From JAXDMK01 sp963765955 (GTDB lineage: Bacteria; Actinomycetota; Acidimicrobiia; Acidimicrobiales; AC-14): a DNA stretch of 64,000 bases. Shown here piece after piece: positions 30,134-40,184 of the stretch. Each line of letters begins with the position of its first letter. Within the stretch, counting starts at the first letter, position 1. Below the pieces are notes generated by a model. The model was not told where the DNA came from. It made no database searches and was given only the letters and a program-made list of their open reading frames with translations. The translations under genes were made by a program, and so were the position numbers. The stretch spans positions 1,240,001-1,304,000 of the forward strand of contig CAVXYA010000002.1 in the NCBI GenBank assembly GCA_963765955.1. The letters run 5' to 3'.

Positions 30134-31928
30134 CTACTCGATCACCGCCAGCACGTCGCCGCCCCCCACGTTGTCGCCGGGGACGACGCGCACCTCGGTC
30201 ACCCGTCCCGCCCGCCCCGTCTCCACCAGGTTCTCCATCTTCATGGCCTCGAGCAGGCAGATGCCCTGGCCGGCGGCGACGGTGTCCCCCACCGCCACCA
30301 GCACCTCCACGATCGTCCCCTGCATGGGGGCGACCACCCGTCCTCCACCGGCGGCCGGGGCAGTCGCACCGCCGCTGCCCCCGCCCGGCCGCCGGGGGCG
30401 GGCCGGCGCGCTCGCCCCGCCGGCGGCAGCCGCGCCCGCGGCCGCCGCCGCCGGGCCGGAGCCCGAGCCCTCCGGCATCCACACCCGCACCGCGTAACGG
30501 CGGCCCTCGACCTCGACGTCGACCGGCCGAGGTTGGCCGGGCACCGACGCCGGCCCGCCCGGACGGCGGCCCCGGCGGGATGTCGGAGAAGTCGAGGCGG
30601 TCCTCGACCCACCGGGTGGAGTGGGTGCCGGCCACGAAGTCGGGATGCTCGAGGATGCGCAGGTGGGCGGCCATGTTGGTGGTGACGCCCTCGATGGTCG
30701 TCTCCCGCAGCACCCGCAGCATGCGCCGGCGGGCCTCCTCCCGGTCCTGGCCCCAGGTGAGGAACTTGGCGATGAGGTTGTCGTAGTGCTGGCTGATGGC
30801 GTCGCCCTCGCCGTAGCCGGCGTCGATGCGCACGCCGAAGCCTCCCGGGCGGGAGAAGCGGGTGAGGGTGCCGGGCGAGGGCAGGAAGCGTCCCCCGGCG
30901 GGGTCCTCGGCATTGATCCGGCACTCGATGGCGTGGCCCCGGGGGGACAAAGTGTCCTGGGTGAAGGACAGCGGCTCGCCCGACGCCACCCGCAGCTGCT
31001 CGGCCACCATGTCGAGCCCGCACGCCAGCTCGGTGACGGTGTGCTCCACCTGGAGCCGGGTGTTCATCTCGAGGAAGAAGAACTCTCCGTCCTGGTAGAG
31101 GAACTCGACGGTGCCGGCGTTGACATAGCCGCAGGCCCGGGCCACCGCAACCGACGCCTCGCCCATGGCCCGCCGGACGTCGTCGGGCAGGCCCGGAGCC
31201 GGCGTCTCCTCGATGAGCTTCTGGTGGCGGCGCTGGGTGGAGCAGTCCCGCTCTCCCATCCACACGACGTGCCCGTGAGTGTCGGCGAAGATCTGCATCT
31301 CGACGTGACGGGGCCAGTCGAGGTAGCGCTCGAGGTAGACCTCGTCCCGGCCGAAGTAGGCGTGTCCCTCCCGCCGGGCGGCCTCCAGCGACGTGGCCGC
31401 CGACCCGGCGTCGCCGACGACCCGCATCCCCCGGCCGCCGCCGCCGAACGCGGCCTTGATGGCGACCGGCCACCCGTGCCGCTCGCCGAAGGCGATCACG
31501 TCGGCGGCCGCCGTCACCGACCCGTCGCTGCCGGGGACGACAGGCACCCCGGCACCGACGGCGGTCGTGCGGGCCGACAGCTTGTCGCCCATGAGGTCGA
31601 TGGCTTCGGGCGGGGGGCCGACGAAGGCCACGCCCTCGGCCGTGATGCGGCGGGCGAAGTCGGCGTTCTCGGAGAAGAACCCGTAGCCGGGGTGGACGGC
31701 GTCGGCGCCGCTGCGGGCGATGGCGCCGAGGATGGCGTCGGTGTTGAGGTAGCTCTCGGCCGCGGTCACCCCTCCCAGGGCGTAGGCCTCGTCGGCCAGG
31801 CGGACGTGGAGCGACCGGCGGTCGAGGTCGGAGTACACCGCCACGGTGGCGATACCCAGCTCCTGGCAGGCCCGGATCACCCGGACGGCGATCTCGGCCC
31901 GGTTGGCGATGAGCACCTTGTCGAACAT
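30134..31928 (-). CDS. accA3: Acetyl-/propionyl-CoA carboxylase alpha subunit: biotin carboxylase plus biotin carrier (one frameshift)
   Basis: About 597 residues. The biotin carboxylase part starts FDKVLIANRAEIAVRVIRAC, with the ATP-grasp loop AFGGGGRGMR, EMNTRLQVEHTVTE and RINAED. A Gly/Ala/Pro-rich linker leads to the carrier domain with the biotin site EAMKMEN near the C-terminus. Together these carboxylate biotin and present it to an acyl-CoA carboxyltransferase that is not in the window. One inserted base in a C/G-rich stretch (about 30551-30580) joins SDIPPG to the linker. It is divergent from birA, the ligase that would attach its biotin, by 22 bp. Confidence 0.9.
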
Positions 31929-31934
31929 GGGTGG

Positions 31935-31944
31935 CCCCTATCGT
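31935..31944. promoter_or_regulatory. Overlapping divergent -10 boxes of accA3 and birA
   Basis: On the plus strand TATCGT (31939-31944) lies 6 nt before the birA GTG. On the minus strand TAGGGG (31940-31935) lies 6 nt before the accA3 ATG. The two boxes share one TA pair at 31939-31940, inside a 22-bp gap. Both would produce leaderless messages and should compete for polymerase. Confidence 0.5.
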
Positions 31945-31950
31945 GCAGCC

Positions 31951-32680
31951 GTGCTGGACACTGGCGCCAGAAGGACGCTCGCCACCACCCGTTTCTCCGA
32001 CGTCACGTGGCTGGCGGAGGTGACGTCGACCAACGACGAGGTCGCGGCCCGGGCCCGGGCGGGTGCCCCCGAGGGGGTGGTCGTGGTCGCCGACGCCCAG
32101 ACCCGGGGCCGGGGCCGGCGGGGGCGCACGTGGGAGGCGCCTTCGGGATCGTCGCTGCTGGTGTCGGTGCTGCTCCAGCCTTTGGCTCCGCATCTTGGAC
32201 TGGTCGCGGCCGGCCTGGCCACGGTCGACGCCTGCCGGTCGGTGGCCGGCGTCGAAGCGACCCTGAAGTGGCCCAACGACCTGGTCGTCGAGGGCCACGG
32301 CAAGCTGGCCGGGATCCTGGCCGAGACCGCGCCGGACGGAGGCGTGGTCGTGGGACTCGGCCTCAACGTCGACTGGGGGACGGCACCGCTACCCGACGGG
32401 GCGACGTCACTGACCGTCGTGGCCGGGACAGGCGCCACGCTCGACCGGGCCCGGCTGCTCGTCGCCTACCTCGTCGCCTTGGAGGACCGCTGCCTCCGCC
32501 CCCCCGGCGCCCTCATGGACGACTATCGGGCCGCCTGCTCCACCATCGGTCGCCGGGTGCGGGTCGAGCTCCCAGGCGGCGAGGTCGCTCGAGGGCGTGG
32601 CCACACGGGTGGACGACGAGGGCCGCCTCGTCGTCGACGGCCGTCCCGTGGCCGCCGGCGACGTGGTGCACGTTCGGTAA
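31951..32680 (+). CDS. birA: Biotin--[acetyl-CoA-carboxylase] ligase BirA (one frameshift)
   Basis: About 242 residues, the catalytic domain without an N-terminal DNA-binding domain (group I, so not a repressor). Signature motifs are TSTNDEV, the biotinyl-AMP loop GRGRRGRTWEAP, KWPNDL and KLAGILAE. It attaches biotin to the carrier lysine of acyl-CoA carboxylase, whose gene is divergent. One extra base near 32586-32592 shifts the last 30 codons; the restored end reads DDEGRLVVDGRPVAAGDVVH. The start is GTG 31951. Confidence 0.88.
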
Positions 32681-32683
32681 CCC

Positions 32684-33514
32684 TCAGGGGTCGATGTCCC
32701 GCCGGACGAGGTCCCGGAAGGTGGCGGCCGCGGCCTGGGTGAGCCCGCCGCGCCGATGTCGCCGGGCAAGACGACGCCCGTCGACCGACAGGATGGGCTG
32801 CACCTCCCTCGTGCTCGAGCTGAGGAACGCCTCCTCGGCGTCGGCCAGGGCGGACAGCGGGAGGTCGTCCTCGACCACGTCGAGCAGCTCGAGGAGCAGG
32901 TCGCGAGTGACCCCCGCCAGGCAGCCCGACGACAGAGGCGGCGTCACCAGTCGGGATCCGACCACCACGAAGACGTTGGTGCCCGTGCCCTCGCACAGGT
33001 TGCCGGCCAGGTTGGCGAAGATGGCCTCCCCCGCGCCCCGCTCGTGGGCGTAGGCGAGGGCGACCACGTTCTCGCCGTAGGAGATCGTCTTGACCCCGGC
33101 CAGGGCGGCCCGCTCGTTGCGGGGCCAGGGCACGGTGACGACCGGGGTGGCCGCCGGCCACTCCGTCAGCGGCCCCGCGGCCACGATGACGGTGGGACCG
33201 GCGTCGCCCCGGCCCGACCCGAGGGGCGCAGGGCCGCCGGTGACGGTGATCCGCACCCGTCCTTCCGCCAGCTCGTCGGCCGCGATCACATCGGCCATTG
33301 CCTGGCGCAGCACGTCCGGCTCCGGCGACGCCAACCCCATGGCGGCGGCCGACAGCGCCAATCGCTCCAAGTGGCGGCGGGTGGCGAAGGGCTCGCCCCC
33401 GTAGATCCGCAGCGTCTCGAACACGCCGTCGCCCGTGAGCAGGCCGTGGTCGAACGGCGACACCCGGGCCCGGTCGGCATCGAGCACCTCCCCGTCGATC
33501 CAGACGTGGGTCAC
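32684..33514 (-). CDS. pabC: Aminodeoxychorismate lyase (class IV aminotransferase family)
   Basis: 276 residues, fold-type IV PLP enzyme. The early segment SPFDHGLLTGDGVFETLR, the PLP lysine in GVKTISYGENV, and the EGTGTNVFVV strand are typical. PabC splits 4-amino-4-deoxychorismate to p-aminobenzoate and pyruvate for folate. GTG 33514 overlaps the pabB stop (GTGA), which favours PabC over branched-chain or D-amino-acid aminotransferase. Confidence 0.85.
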   Translation of the reverse strand: MTHVWIDGEVLDADRARVSPFDHGLLTGDGVFETLRIYGGEPFATRRHLERLALSAAAMGLASPEPDVLRQAMADVIAADELAEGRVRITVTGGPAPLGSGRGDAGPTVIVAAGPLTEWPAATPVVTVPWPRNERAALAGVKTISYGENVVALAYAHERGAGEAIFANLAGNLCEGTGTNVFVVVGSRLVTPPLSSGCLAGVTRDLLLELLDVVEDDLPLSALADAEEAFLSSSTREVQPILSVDGRRLARRHRRGGLTQAAAATFRDLVRRDIDP

Positions 33515-34602
33515 CGCTGCACCGACCCCCCGCCGGCCACGGCGAGCAGCTGGCGGGCCTTGAGCTCGGTCTCGTCCCACTCGGCCTCCGGGTCGGAGTC
33601 CCAGGTGATCCCGGCGCCCGTACCCAGGTGGAGCCGGCCGCCTTCGACCCAGAACGTGCGGATGGCGACGTTGAGGTCGGCCTCGCCCCGGTCGGCGTCC
33701 ACCCACCCCACCGCCCCGCAGTAGACGCCCCGCGGCACCGGCTCCAGGGCGCCGATCACTCCCAGGGCAGCCAGCTTGGGCGCGCCGGTCACCGAGCCCG
33801 GGGGGAAGGTGGCGTCGAGGAGGTCGCCCCACCCGGTGCCCGGCCGCAGGCGGCCCCGGACGGTGCTGACCAGGTGGACGAGGCCGGGCTGCGACTCCAC
33901 CTGCCACAGCGCCGGCACCTCCACCGACCCGTACTCGCACACCCGGCCGAGGTCGTTGCGGACCAGGTCGACGATCATCACGTTCTCGGCCCGGTCCTTG
34001 GTCGTCAGCCCGCCGGGGGTGACGGCGGTGCCCTTGATGGGGGACGACTCCACCAGGTCGCCCCGCCGGCGCAGAAAGCGCTCGGGCGACGCCGACGCCA
34101 CCGCCACGCCCGCCGCCGGCAGGTGGACGAGGGCCTGGTGGGGGGCGGGGTGGGACGAGAACAGGGCCGCCCCCAGGCTGAGGAGGTCGAAGCCGGCGGG
34201 CACCGGAGCCGACAGCCGGCGGCACAGGTTGACCTGGTAGACGTCGCCGGCCGCGATCGACTCCCGGATGGCGGCCACCCCCTTGACGTAGGCGGGGCGG
34301 TCGAGGCTCGACTCCCAACCCGCCACTCGCGGCGCCCGTGCCCGCCGCCGCCCCCACTCGGGCCCCAGCCCGGCCGGCCATCCCACCTCGGGAGTGGTCG
34401 AGCGTTCGAAGCGGGCGCAGACCGGCGGGGCGTCGAAGGGCAGCACCACCGCCCAGGTGCCGGTGCCGTCCAGCGCCGACACGTCCGACGTCACGTCGAC
34501 CAGGCCGGTCAGGATCCGCCCCCCCACGATCGCCATGTCCCCGATCCCGTGGTCGCCGGGAAACCCGATCCCCGTGGTTGCGACATCGGGCCCGGGCCTC
34601 AC
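33511..34602 (-). CDS. pabB: Aminodeoxychorismate synthase component I
   Basis: 363 residues with the chorismate-binding fold of PabB/TrpE. The PIKGT motif (SSPIKGTAV), whose lysine is characteristic of PabB, is present, as are GDVYQVNLCRR, LVRNDLGRV, PGSVTGAPK and GAGITWDSDPEAEWDET. It aminates chorismate using ammonia from a PabA partner not seen here. The start is GTG 34602. It is coupled to pabC. Confidence 0.9.
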   Translation of the reverse strand: MRPGPDVATTGIGFPGDHGIGDMAIVGGRILTGLVDVTSDVSALDGTGTWAVVLPFDAPPVCARFERSTTPEVGWPAGLGPEWGRRRARAPRVAGWESSLDRPAYVKGVAAIRESIAAGDVYQVNLCRRLSAPVPAGFDLLSLGAALFSSHPAPHQALVHLPAAGVAVASASPERFLRRRGDLVESSPIKGTAVTPGGLTTKDRAENVMIVDLVRNDLGRVCEYGSVEVPALWQVESQPGLVHLVSTVRGRLRPGTGWGDLLDATFPPGSVTGAPKLAALGVIGALEPVPRGVYCGAVGWVDADRGEADLNVAIRTFWVEGGRLHLGTGAGITWDSDPEAEWDETELKARQLLAVAGGGSVQR

Positions 34603-34700
34603 GGGACCAGCGTAGGGCCACCACCGCTCGGCCCCCTCAGGCGCCGGGGGCGCCCCCGGGCGCCGTCAGAGCGGGGCTAGCCTCCCGTCGTGGTAGGACG

Positions 34701-36098
34701 GTGAGCGCGTACGGATACAGGGTGTGGCCGATGCGCGTCCTCAAGGGCGCCATCGTCTTCCTCACCCTGTGCGTCCTCGCCGCCGGGTCGGGCTACCTCT
34801 ACCTGCGCCACCAGCTGGGCAAGATCGACCGCTTGTCCATCCCGGGGCTCGACGAGTCGGGTGACGTCATGAACGTTCTCCTCGTCGGCTCCGACAGCCG
34901 GGAGAACGTCACCGGCGACCTTGCCGACACCACCGGCAAGGGCCAGGTGAGTGGCCAGCGGAGCGACACCATGATGGTGCTGCACGTCGACCCCGAGCAC
35001 TCCAAGGCCGCCATCTTCTCGATCCCGCGCGACCTGTACCTGCCGATCGCGGGCGAGGGGTACTCGGACCGGGTCAACACCGCCTTCTCGGTCGCCGGTG
35101 CGCCGGGGCTGATCGCCACCATCGAGGAGGCGCTGGGCTTTCCCATCAACCACTACGTCGAGATCGACTTCACCGGCTTCCGCGACATAGTCAACGCGGT
35201 GGGCGGGGTGAAGGTCTATTTCCCCTCCCCGGTGCGCGACGAGGTGGCCGGCCTGGCCGTCGATGATCCCGGGTGCGTGAAGCTCGACGGCGACGCCGGG
35301 CTGGCCTTCGTCCGCAGCCGGAACTTCGAGAGCTACGAGTCGGGCGAGTGGCAGATCGACCCCACCGCCGATCTGGGCCGAATCCAGCGCCAGCAGGACT
35401 TCATCCGACGCATGCTGCGCAAGGCGGTGGCGTCGGGGCTGAGCAACCCGATCACCCTCAACCGCCTGGTCGGCATCGGGGTGCGGGACGTGAAGCTCGA
35501 CGACCAGATGACCACCGGCGACATCGTCCGCCTGGCCCGGCGGTTCAAGTCGCTCGACGCCGACACCGTCGACATGCTGACGTTCCCCACCGAGGCGGCC
35601 GACATCGACGGGGCCGAGGTGCTGCTCCTCAACGAGGCCGAGGCCCAGCCCTACATCGACCGGCTGAACGGGTTCGGCCCACCGGACGACGGCGGTGCCG
35701 GCCCGGCCCGACCCTCCGACATACGGGTGCGGATCCTGAACGGCTACGGCGCCGACGGCGTGGCCGGCGAGGCCGCCGTCGACCTCAGCGGCGTGGGCTT
35801 CAACGTGGCCGACCGGGGCGACGCCGACTCCTACAACTACAGCGCCACCGTGATCCGTCACGCCCCGGGGGCGGAGGCCAAGGCCGACGTCCTCAACCAG
35901 TACGTCGATGGCGGTGCCGTCATCGAGGAGGACTCGTCGCTGCGCACGGTCGACGTGACGCTGGTTCTCGGCGCCGATTACACCGGAATCGTGACCGAGG
36001 CGAGCGCTGGCGCCGAGACCACGGAGACAACCGAGGCACCGGCGGATCCCGAACCGTCGTCGCCCTCGAAGGGCGCCGCGGCCGGCCCCTCGTGCTAG
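34701..36098 (+). CDS. LytR-CpsA-Psr (LCP) family glycopolymer ligase, first copy
   Basis: 465 residues. A short cytoplasmic N-terminus and one transmembrane helix (VFLTLCVLAAGSGYLYL) precede the LCP domain: NVLLVGSDSR, RSDTMMVLHVD, SIPRDLYLPIAG, NHYVEIDFTGF, and the arginine-rich RIQRQQDFIRRM. A LytR_C domain (DIRVRILNGYG) and a Thr/Glu-rich tail follow. LCP enzymes transfer lipid-linked glycopolymers to the cell wall outside the membrane. GTG 34701 has TAGGA just upstream, and a TAGCCT box is at 34678; ATG 34731 is an alternative. It overlaps the second LCP gene. Confidence 0.9.
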   Translation: MSAYGYRVWPMRVLKGAIVFLTLCVLAAGSGYLYLRHQLGKIDRLSIPGLDESGDVMNVLLVGSDSRENVTGDLADTTGKGQVSGQRSDTMMVLHVDPEHSKAAIFSIPRDLYLPIAGEGYSDRVNTAFSVAGAPGLIATIEEALGFPINHYVEIDFTGFRDIVNAVGGVKVYFPSPVRDEVAGLAVDDPGCVKLDGDAGLAFVRSRNFESYESGEWQIDPTADLGRIQRQQDFIRRMLRKAVASGLSNPITLNRLVGIGVRDVKLDDQMTTGDIVRLARRFKSLDADTVDMLTFPTEAADIDGAEVLLLNEAEAQPYIDRLNGFGPPDDGGAGPARPSDIRVRILNGYGADGVAGEAAVDLSGVGFNVADRGDADSYNYSATVIRHAPGAEAKADVLNQYVDGGAVIEEDSSLRTVDVTLVLGADYTGIVTEASAGAETTETTEAPADPEPSSPSKGAAAGPSC

Positions 36099-38216
36099 AG
36101 GGTCCGGACCGGCCCGGTCCTACCCGCTCCTGGTTCCGAGCTCCTGTCGCCGGCGGTAACGACGACGTTCCGGACGCCGCCGGCGACGAGGTGGCGGAGG
36201 ACGAGGAGGCCGATGACGGTGAGCTCGGGGACGACGAGGTCACCGCCGCCGACGACGAGGTCGAGGTCGGCGACGAGGAGGCCGTGGACGGCGCGCTCGA
36301 CGAGGTCGAGGTGGGCGACGAGGTCGACGACGACGAGTACGAGGGCGAGGCCGACGAGTACGAGGGCGAGGAGCTCGACTTCGACGAGGTCGCCGACGCC
36401 GACGAAACCGACCAGGACGGGACCGACAGGCGAGGAGTTCGACTACGACGAGTTCGACGACGACGAGGTCGACGACGACGGTATCGGGGCCGGCCGGGTC
36501 GTCACCGACGACTGGGGCGGCGGCGAATCGGACGAGCCCGACAGACGCGACGCCACCCGGGCCTATCCCGCCATCGGGGCCCTTCCCGACGACGCGTGGA
36601 GCGAGGACGAGCCGGCCTACCGGAGGCCGCCGTCCGGTCCCCCGGGACCGCCCCGGCCGCCGTCGAAGGTGCCCCGGGCGGTCGTGCTCAAGCATCGGGC
36701 CCGGCGCCGACGCTTCATCATCGGCCTGACGTTCTTCCTGTCCGTCACCGTCACCCTCATGGGCACGGGCTACGTCTACCTCCAGTACCGGATCGGCCAG
36801 ATCCCCCGGGTCGACATCCCCAGCCTGGTGGGCGACGACCCGAACGGGGTCATGAACGTGCTCCTCGTCGGCTCCGACAGCCGGGCCAACCTCGAAGGCG
36901 AGTTGGCCATCCAGGCCGGCACCCCCCGGGGCCAGCGCAGCGACACGATCATGGTGCTGCACATCGACCAGAAGCAGGAGAAGGCGGCGATCCTGTCGAT
37001 CCCGCGCGACCTGTACCTGCCGATCGCAGGCGAGGACTATTCCGACCGGGTCAACGCCGCCTTCTCCCTCGGCGGGCCGGAAGGGCTGAGCGAGACCATC
37101 CAGGAAGCGCTGGGCATCACCATCAACCACTACGTGGAGGTCGACTTCGTCGGCTTCAAGGACATCGTCGACGCGGTGGGCGGGGTCGAGCTCTACCTGC
37201 CGGCCTGGGCCCGGGACTTCACCAGCGGCCTCGACCTGCCCTACATGGGCTGCGTCAACGTCAACGGCACCCAGGGCCTGGCGTGGGTGCGCAGCCGGGA
37301 GTTCGAGTACCTGGTGGACGGGGCGTGGATCCCCGACCCGCGGGGCGACCTCGGGCGCATCGAGCGCCAGCAGGACTTCATCCGCCGGATGCTCAAGCGG
37401 GCGCTGTCGTCGGGGCTCACCAACCCGCTCCAGCTCAACCGGCTGATCGGCATCGGGGTGAGGGACGTGACCCTCGACGAGACCTTGTCGACCAAGGACA
37501 TCACCACCCTGGCCCGGCGGTTCAACGACCTCGACCCGGACAGCGTCCAGCTCCTCACCCTTCCCACCACGCCCGCCGACATCGACGGCAAGTCGGTGCT
37601 CGAGCTGCGGGAGGAGGAGGCCAAGCCCTTCCTCGACCGCATCAACGGCCTCGACGGATCCGCCGGCGCCACCCCCGCCGGCCCGGGCGAGACCACGACG
37701 ACCCTGCCCGCCGAGTTGCTGCTGTTCCCCGCCGACATCGACATCCGGGTGCTCAACGGGGAGGGCACACCGGGGACCGCGGCCCGGTCCGCGACCGCCC
37801 TCCAGGAGGTCGGCTTCACCGTCAGCGGTACCGGCGACGCCACTGAGATCGGGCGAACGACAATCCGCTACGGACCTGATTCCGAGGCCGCGGCCCAGCT
37901 GCTCGACCAAGCCCTCGTGGGCGGGGCCGACCTGATCGTCGACGAGACAGTCACCGCCACCGACCTGGTGCTCGTGCTCGGTGCCGACTACCAGGGCGTC
38001 AAGCCGGGCCCGGTGACGCCGGTACCCCGCCCATCGACCACCGTCACCACCGAGGTCGACGAGACCGAGGTCGACGAGACTGGGGCCGACGAGACTGGGG
38101 CCGACGAGACCGGGGCCGACGGGACCGAGTCCACGACCAGCACGCTCGTCACCCCGTCGACCGCCCCGCCGACCACCGCCGGTCCTCCGACCCTTCCCCC
38201 CGGTGTCGAGTGCTGA
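36092..38216 (+). CDS. LCP family glycopolymer ligase, second copy, with long acidic N-terminus (one frameshift)
   Basis: About 707 residues. A GTG at 36092 overlaps the stop of the first LCP gene. It opens a very Asp/Glu-rich cytoplasmic region of about 150 residues (DDDEYEGEADEYEGEELDFDE and more), then the transmembrane helix (FIIGLTFFLSVTVTLMGTGY), an LCP domain nearly matching its neighbour (SIPRDLYLPIAGEDYSDRVN), LytR_C (DIDIRVLNGEG) and a tail with VDET/ADETG repeats. One extra base near 36424-36432 shifts the acidic part relative to the rest. If that shift is real, translation would start farther in. The tandem pair arose by duplication and may differ in glycan substrate. Confidence 0.87.
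38050..38130 (+). repeat. 15-bp repeats coding for a DETGA tail
   Basis: GACGAGACTGGGGCC-like units repeat about four to five times near the end of the second LCP gene and encode VDETEVDETGADETGADETG. Low-complexity acidic/Thr tail outside the membrane. Confidence 0.6.
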
Positions 38217-38246
38217 CGGCGTTTCCCCCGCGGGCGGCGGGTCCCC

Positions 38247-38252
38247 TACCGT
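38247..38252 (+). promoter_or_regulatory. Candidate -10 box of rmlB
   Basis: TACCGT 7 nt before the GTG at 38260, with GGAG overlapping the spacer. Confidence 0.4.
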
Positions 38253-38259
38253 TGGAGCG

Positions 38260-39294
38260 GTGAGACTCCTCGTTACCGGCGGCGCCGGCTTCATCGGCTC
38301 GAACTTCGTCCGCTACTGGGCCGAGAACCACTACCGGGACCACGTGGTGGCCTACGACCTGCTCACCTACGCCGGGAACCTGTCCAGCCTCGACGACATC
38401 CGCGACCGGATCGCCTTCGTCCGGGGCGACATCGGCGACCTCGAGCTGGCCGAGCGCACCCTCCGGGAGCACCGCATCGACGTGGTGGTGAACTTCGCCG
38501 CCGAGTCCCACAACAGCCTGGCCGTGCTCGATCCGGGCCGGTTCTTCCTGACCAACGTCATGGGCACCCAGACCCTCCTCGAGGCGGCCCGGCGGGCGGG
38601 CGGCATCACCCGCTTCCACCACATCTCCACCTGCGAGGTCTACGGCGACCTCGACCTCGACAGCGACGAGATGTTCCACGAGGACACGCCCTACCGGCCC
38701 CGCACGCCCTACAACGCGTCCAAGGCAGGGGCCGACCACGCAGTGCGGGCCTACCACGAGACGTTCGGCCTGCCAGTGTCGATCACCAACTGCTGCAACA
38801 ACTACGGGCCCTACCAGTTCCCGGAGAAGGTGATCCCCCTCTTCACCTGCAACGCCATCGACGACCACCCCATCCCGCTGTACGCGTCCACCCAGAACCG
38901 GCGGGAGTGGCTGCACGTGATCGACCACTGCCGGGCGGTGGAGGCGGTACTGCTCGAGGGTCGGGTGGGCGAGACCTATCACGTGGGCAGCGGCGTCGAG
39001 CGCAGCATCGCCGAGATCGCCGATGGGGTGCTGGCCGAGCTGGGCAAGCCCCAGTCGCTCAAGATGATCGTCCCCGACCGTCCCGGCCACGACCGCCGCT
39101 ACCTGCTCGACTCGTCCAAGATCGCCGGCGAGCTGGGCTGGAAGCCGACGATCTCGTTCGAGCAGGGCATCGCCGAGACGGTGCAGTGGTACGTCGCCAA
39201 CCGGGCCTGGTGGGAGCCGCTGCTGGAGCGGGCCCCGGTCGAGGAGTCGAAGGCCTGGGACGAGCCCGTCGACGCCCAGTCCCTCGAGCTCTGA
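38260..39294 (+). CDS. rmlB: dTDP-glucose 4,6-dehydratase family protein with altered active site
   Basis: 344 residues of the extended SDR fold: VTGGAGFIGSNFVR at the N-terminus, DLLTYAGNLSSL, YxxxK as Y151-NAS-K155, NCCNNYGPYQFPEK, and NRREWLHVIDHCRA. Two catalytic-loop differences stand out. The usual STDEVYG reads STCEVYG, so C125 stands where RmlB has its acid Asp; and AAESHVDRS reads AAESHNSLA. The second step of dTDP-rhamnose synthesis normally needs that Asp. It overlaps rmlD (TGATG), which supports a deoxysugar role, perhaps with a changed reaction. Confidence 0.82.
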   Translation: MRLLVTGGAGFIGSNFVRYWAENHYRDHVVAYDLLTYAGNLSSLDDIRDRIAFVRGDIGDLELAERTLREHRIDVVVNFAAESHNSLAVLDPGRFFLTNVMGTQTLLEAARRAGGITRFHHISTCEVYGDLDLDSDEMFHEDTPYRPRTPYNASKAGADHAVRAYHETFGLPVSITNCCNNYGPYQFPEKVIPLFTCNAIDDHPIPLYASTQNRREWLHVIDHCRAVEAVLLEGRVGETYHVGSGVERSIAEIADGVLAELGKPQSLKMIVPDRPGHDRRYLLDSSKIAGELGWKPTISFEQGIAETVQWYVANRAWWEPLLERAPVEESKAWDEPVDAQSLEL

Positions 39295-40145
39295 TGCGCG
39301 TCCTCGTCACCGGCGCCTCCGGGCAGTTGGGACGGGAGGTGGTGGACGCCTTCGCCACCGCCCCCCACCACGAAGTGCTGGCCTGCGATCGGGGCGGGCT
39401 CGACGTGAGCAACCGGGACGCCTGCCTGCAGGTGATCGGGGCGTCGGCGCCCGACACCGTCGTGCACACCGCGGCCTGGACCGACGTCGACGGCTGCGAG
39501 GGCGACCCCGACCGGGCGTGGCGGGTCAACGCCCTCGGCACCCGCAACGTGGCCGAGGCGGCCCGCCTGGTGGGGGCGAGGGTCTGCTACGTCTCGACCG
39601 ACTACGTGTTCGACGGCACCGCCGCCAGCCCGTACATCGAGTGGGACGACACCAACCCGCTGTCGGTGTACGGACGCTCCAAACGGGCGGGCGAGTCGGT
39701 GCTCGGGCCGGACGACACCGTCGTGCGCACCTCCTGGGTCTGCGGCCGCCACGGGCGGAACTTCGTGAAGACGGTGCTCGGCCTGGTGGCGGCCGGCAAG
39801 CCGATGAAGGTGGTCGACGACCAGCACGGCTGCCCGTCGTTCGCCGACGACCTGGCCGGGATGATCTGCCGGCTGGTCGTGGCCCGCCGGCCGGGGCTGT
39901 TCCACGTCACCAACCAGGGGCCGACCACCTGGTACCGGTTCGCGGTCGACATCGCCGCCGCCGCCGGCCTCGACCCCACGCTGGTCACGCCCATCACCAC
40001 GGCCGAGCTGCAGCCGGCCCGGCCTGCCCCCCGCCCGGCCAACTCGGTCCTCGACAACGCCGCCCTCCGCCTGTCGGGCACACCCCTCCTCGACGACCAC
40101 CACGTCCCCCTCGAGCGGCTGGTGAAGGAGCTGACCGCCAGATGA
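39294..40145 (+). CDS. rmlD: dTDP-4-dehydrorhamnose reductase
   Basis: 283 residues. The NADPH motif VTGASGQLGREV, CYVSTDYVFDG, the YGRSK catalytic pair, and HGCPSFADDLA match RmlD. It makes the last reduction to dTDP-L-rhamnose. ATG 39294 overlaps the rmlB stop by one base, so the two are translationally coupled. RmlA and RmlC are not recognised in the window, although the nucleotidyltransferase at 45617 is a possible RmlA-like partner. Confidence 0.9.
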   Translation: MRVLVTGASGQLGREVVDAFATAPHHEVLACDRGGLDVSNRDACLQVIGASAPDTVVHTAAWTDVDGCEGDPDRAWRVNALGTRNVAEAARLVGARVCYVSTDYVFDGTAASPYIEWDDTNPLSVYGRSKRAGESVLGPDDTVVRTSWVCGRHGRNFVKTVLGLVAAGKPMKVVDDQHGCPSFADDLAGMICRLVVARRPGLFHVTNQGPTTWYRFAVDIAAAAGLDPTLVTPITTAELQPARPAPRPANSVLDNAALRLSGTPLLDDHHVPLERLVKELTAR

Positions 40146-40184
40146 GCAGGCCCAGATAGAGCAGGCCCAGATGAGCCGGCAACC

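Noticed and set aside
31951..32680. BirA as transcriptional repressor
   Set aside because: The protein begins directly with the catalytic domain and has no helix-turn-helix.
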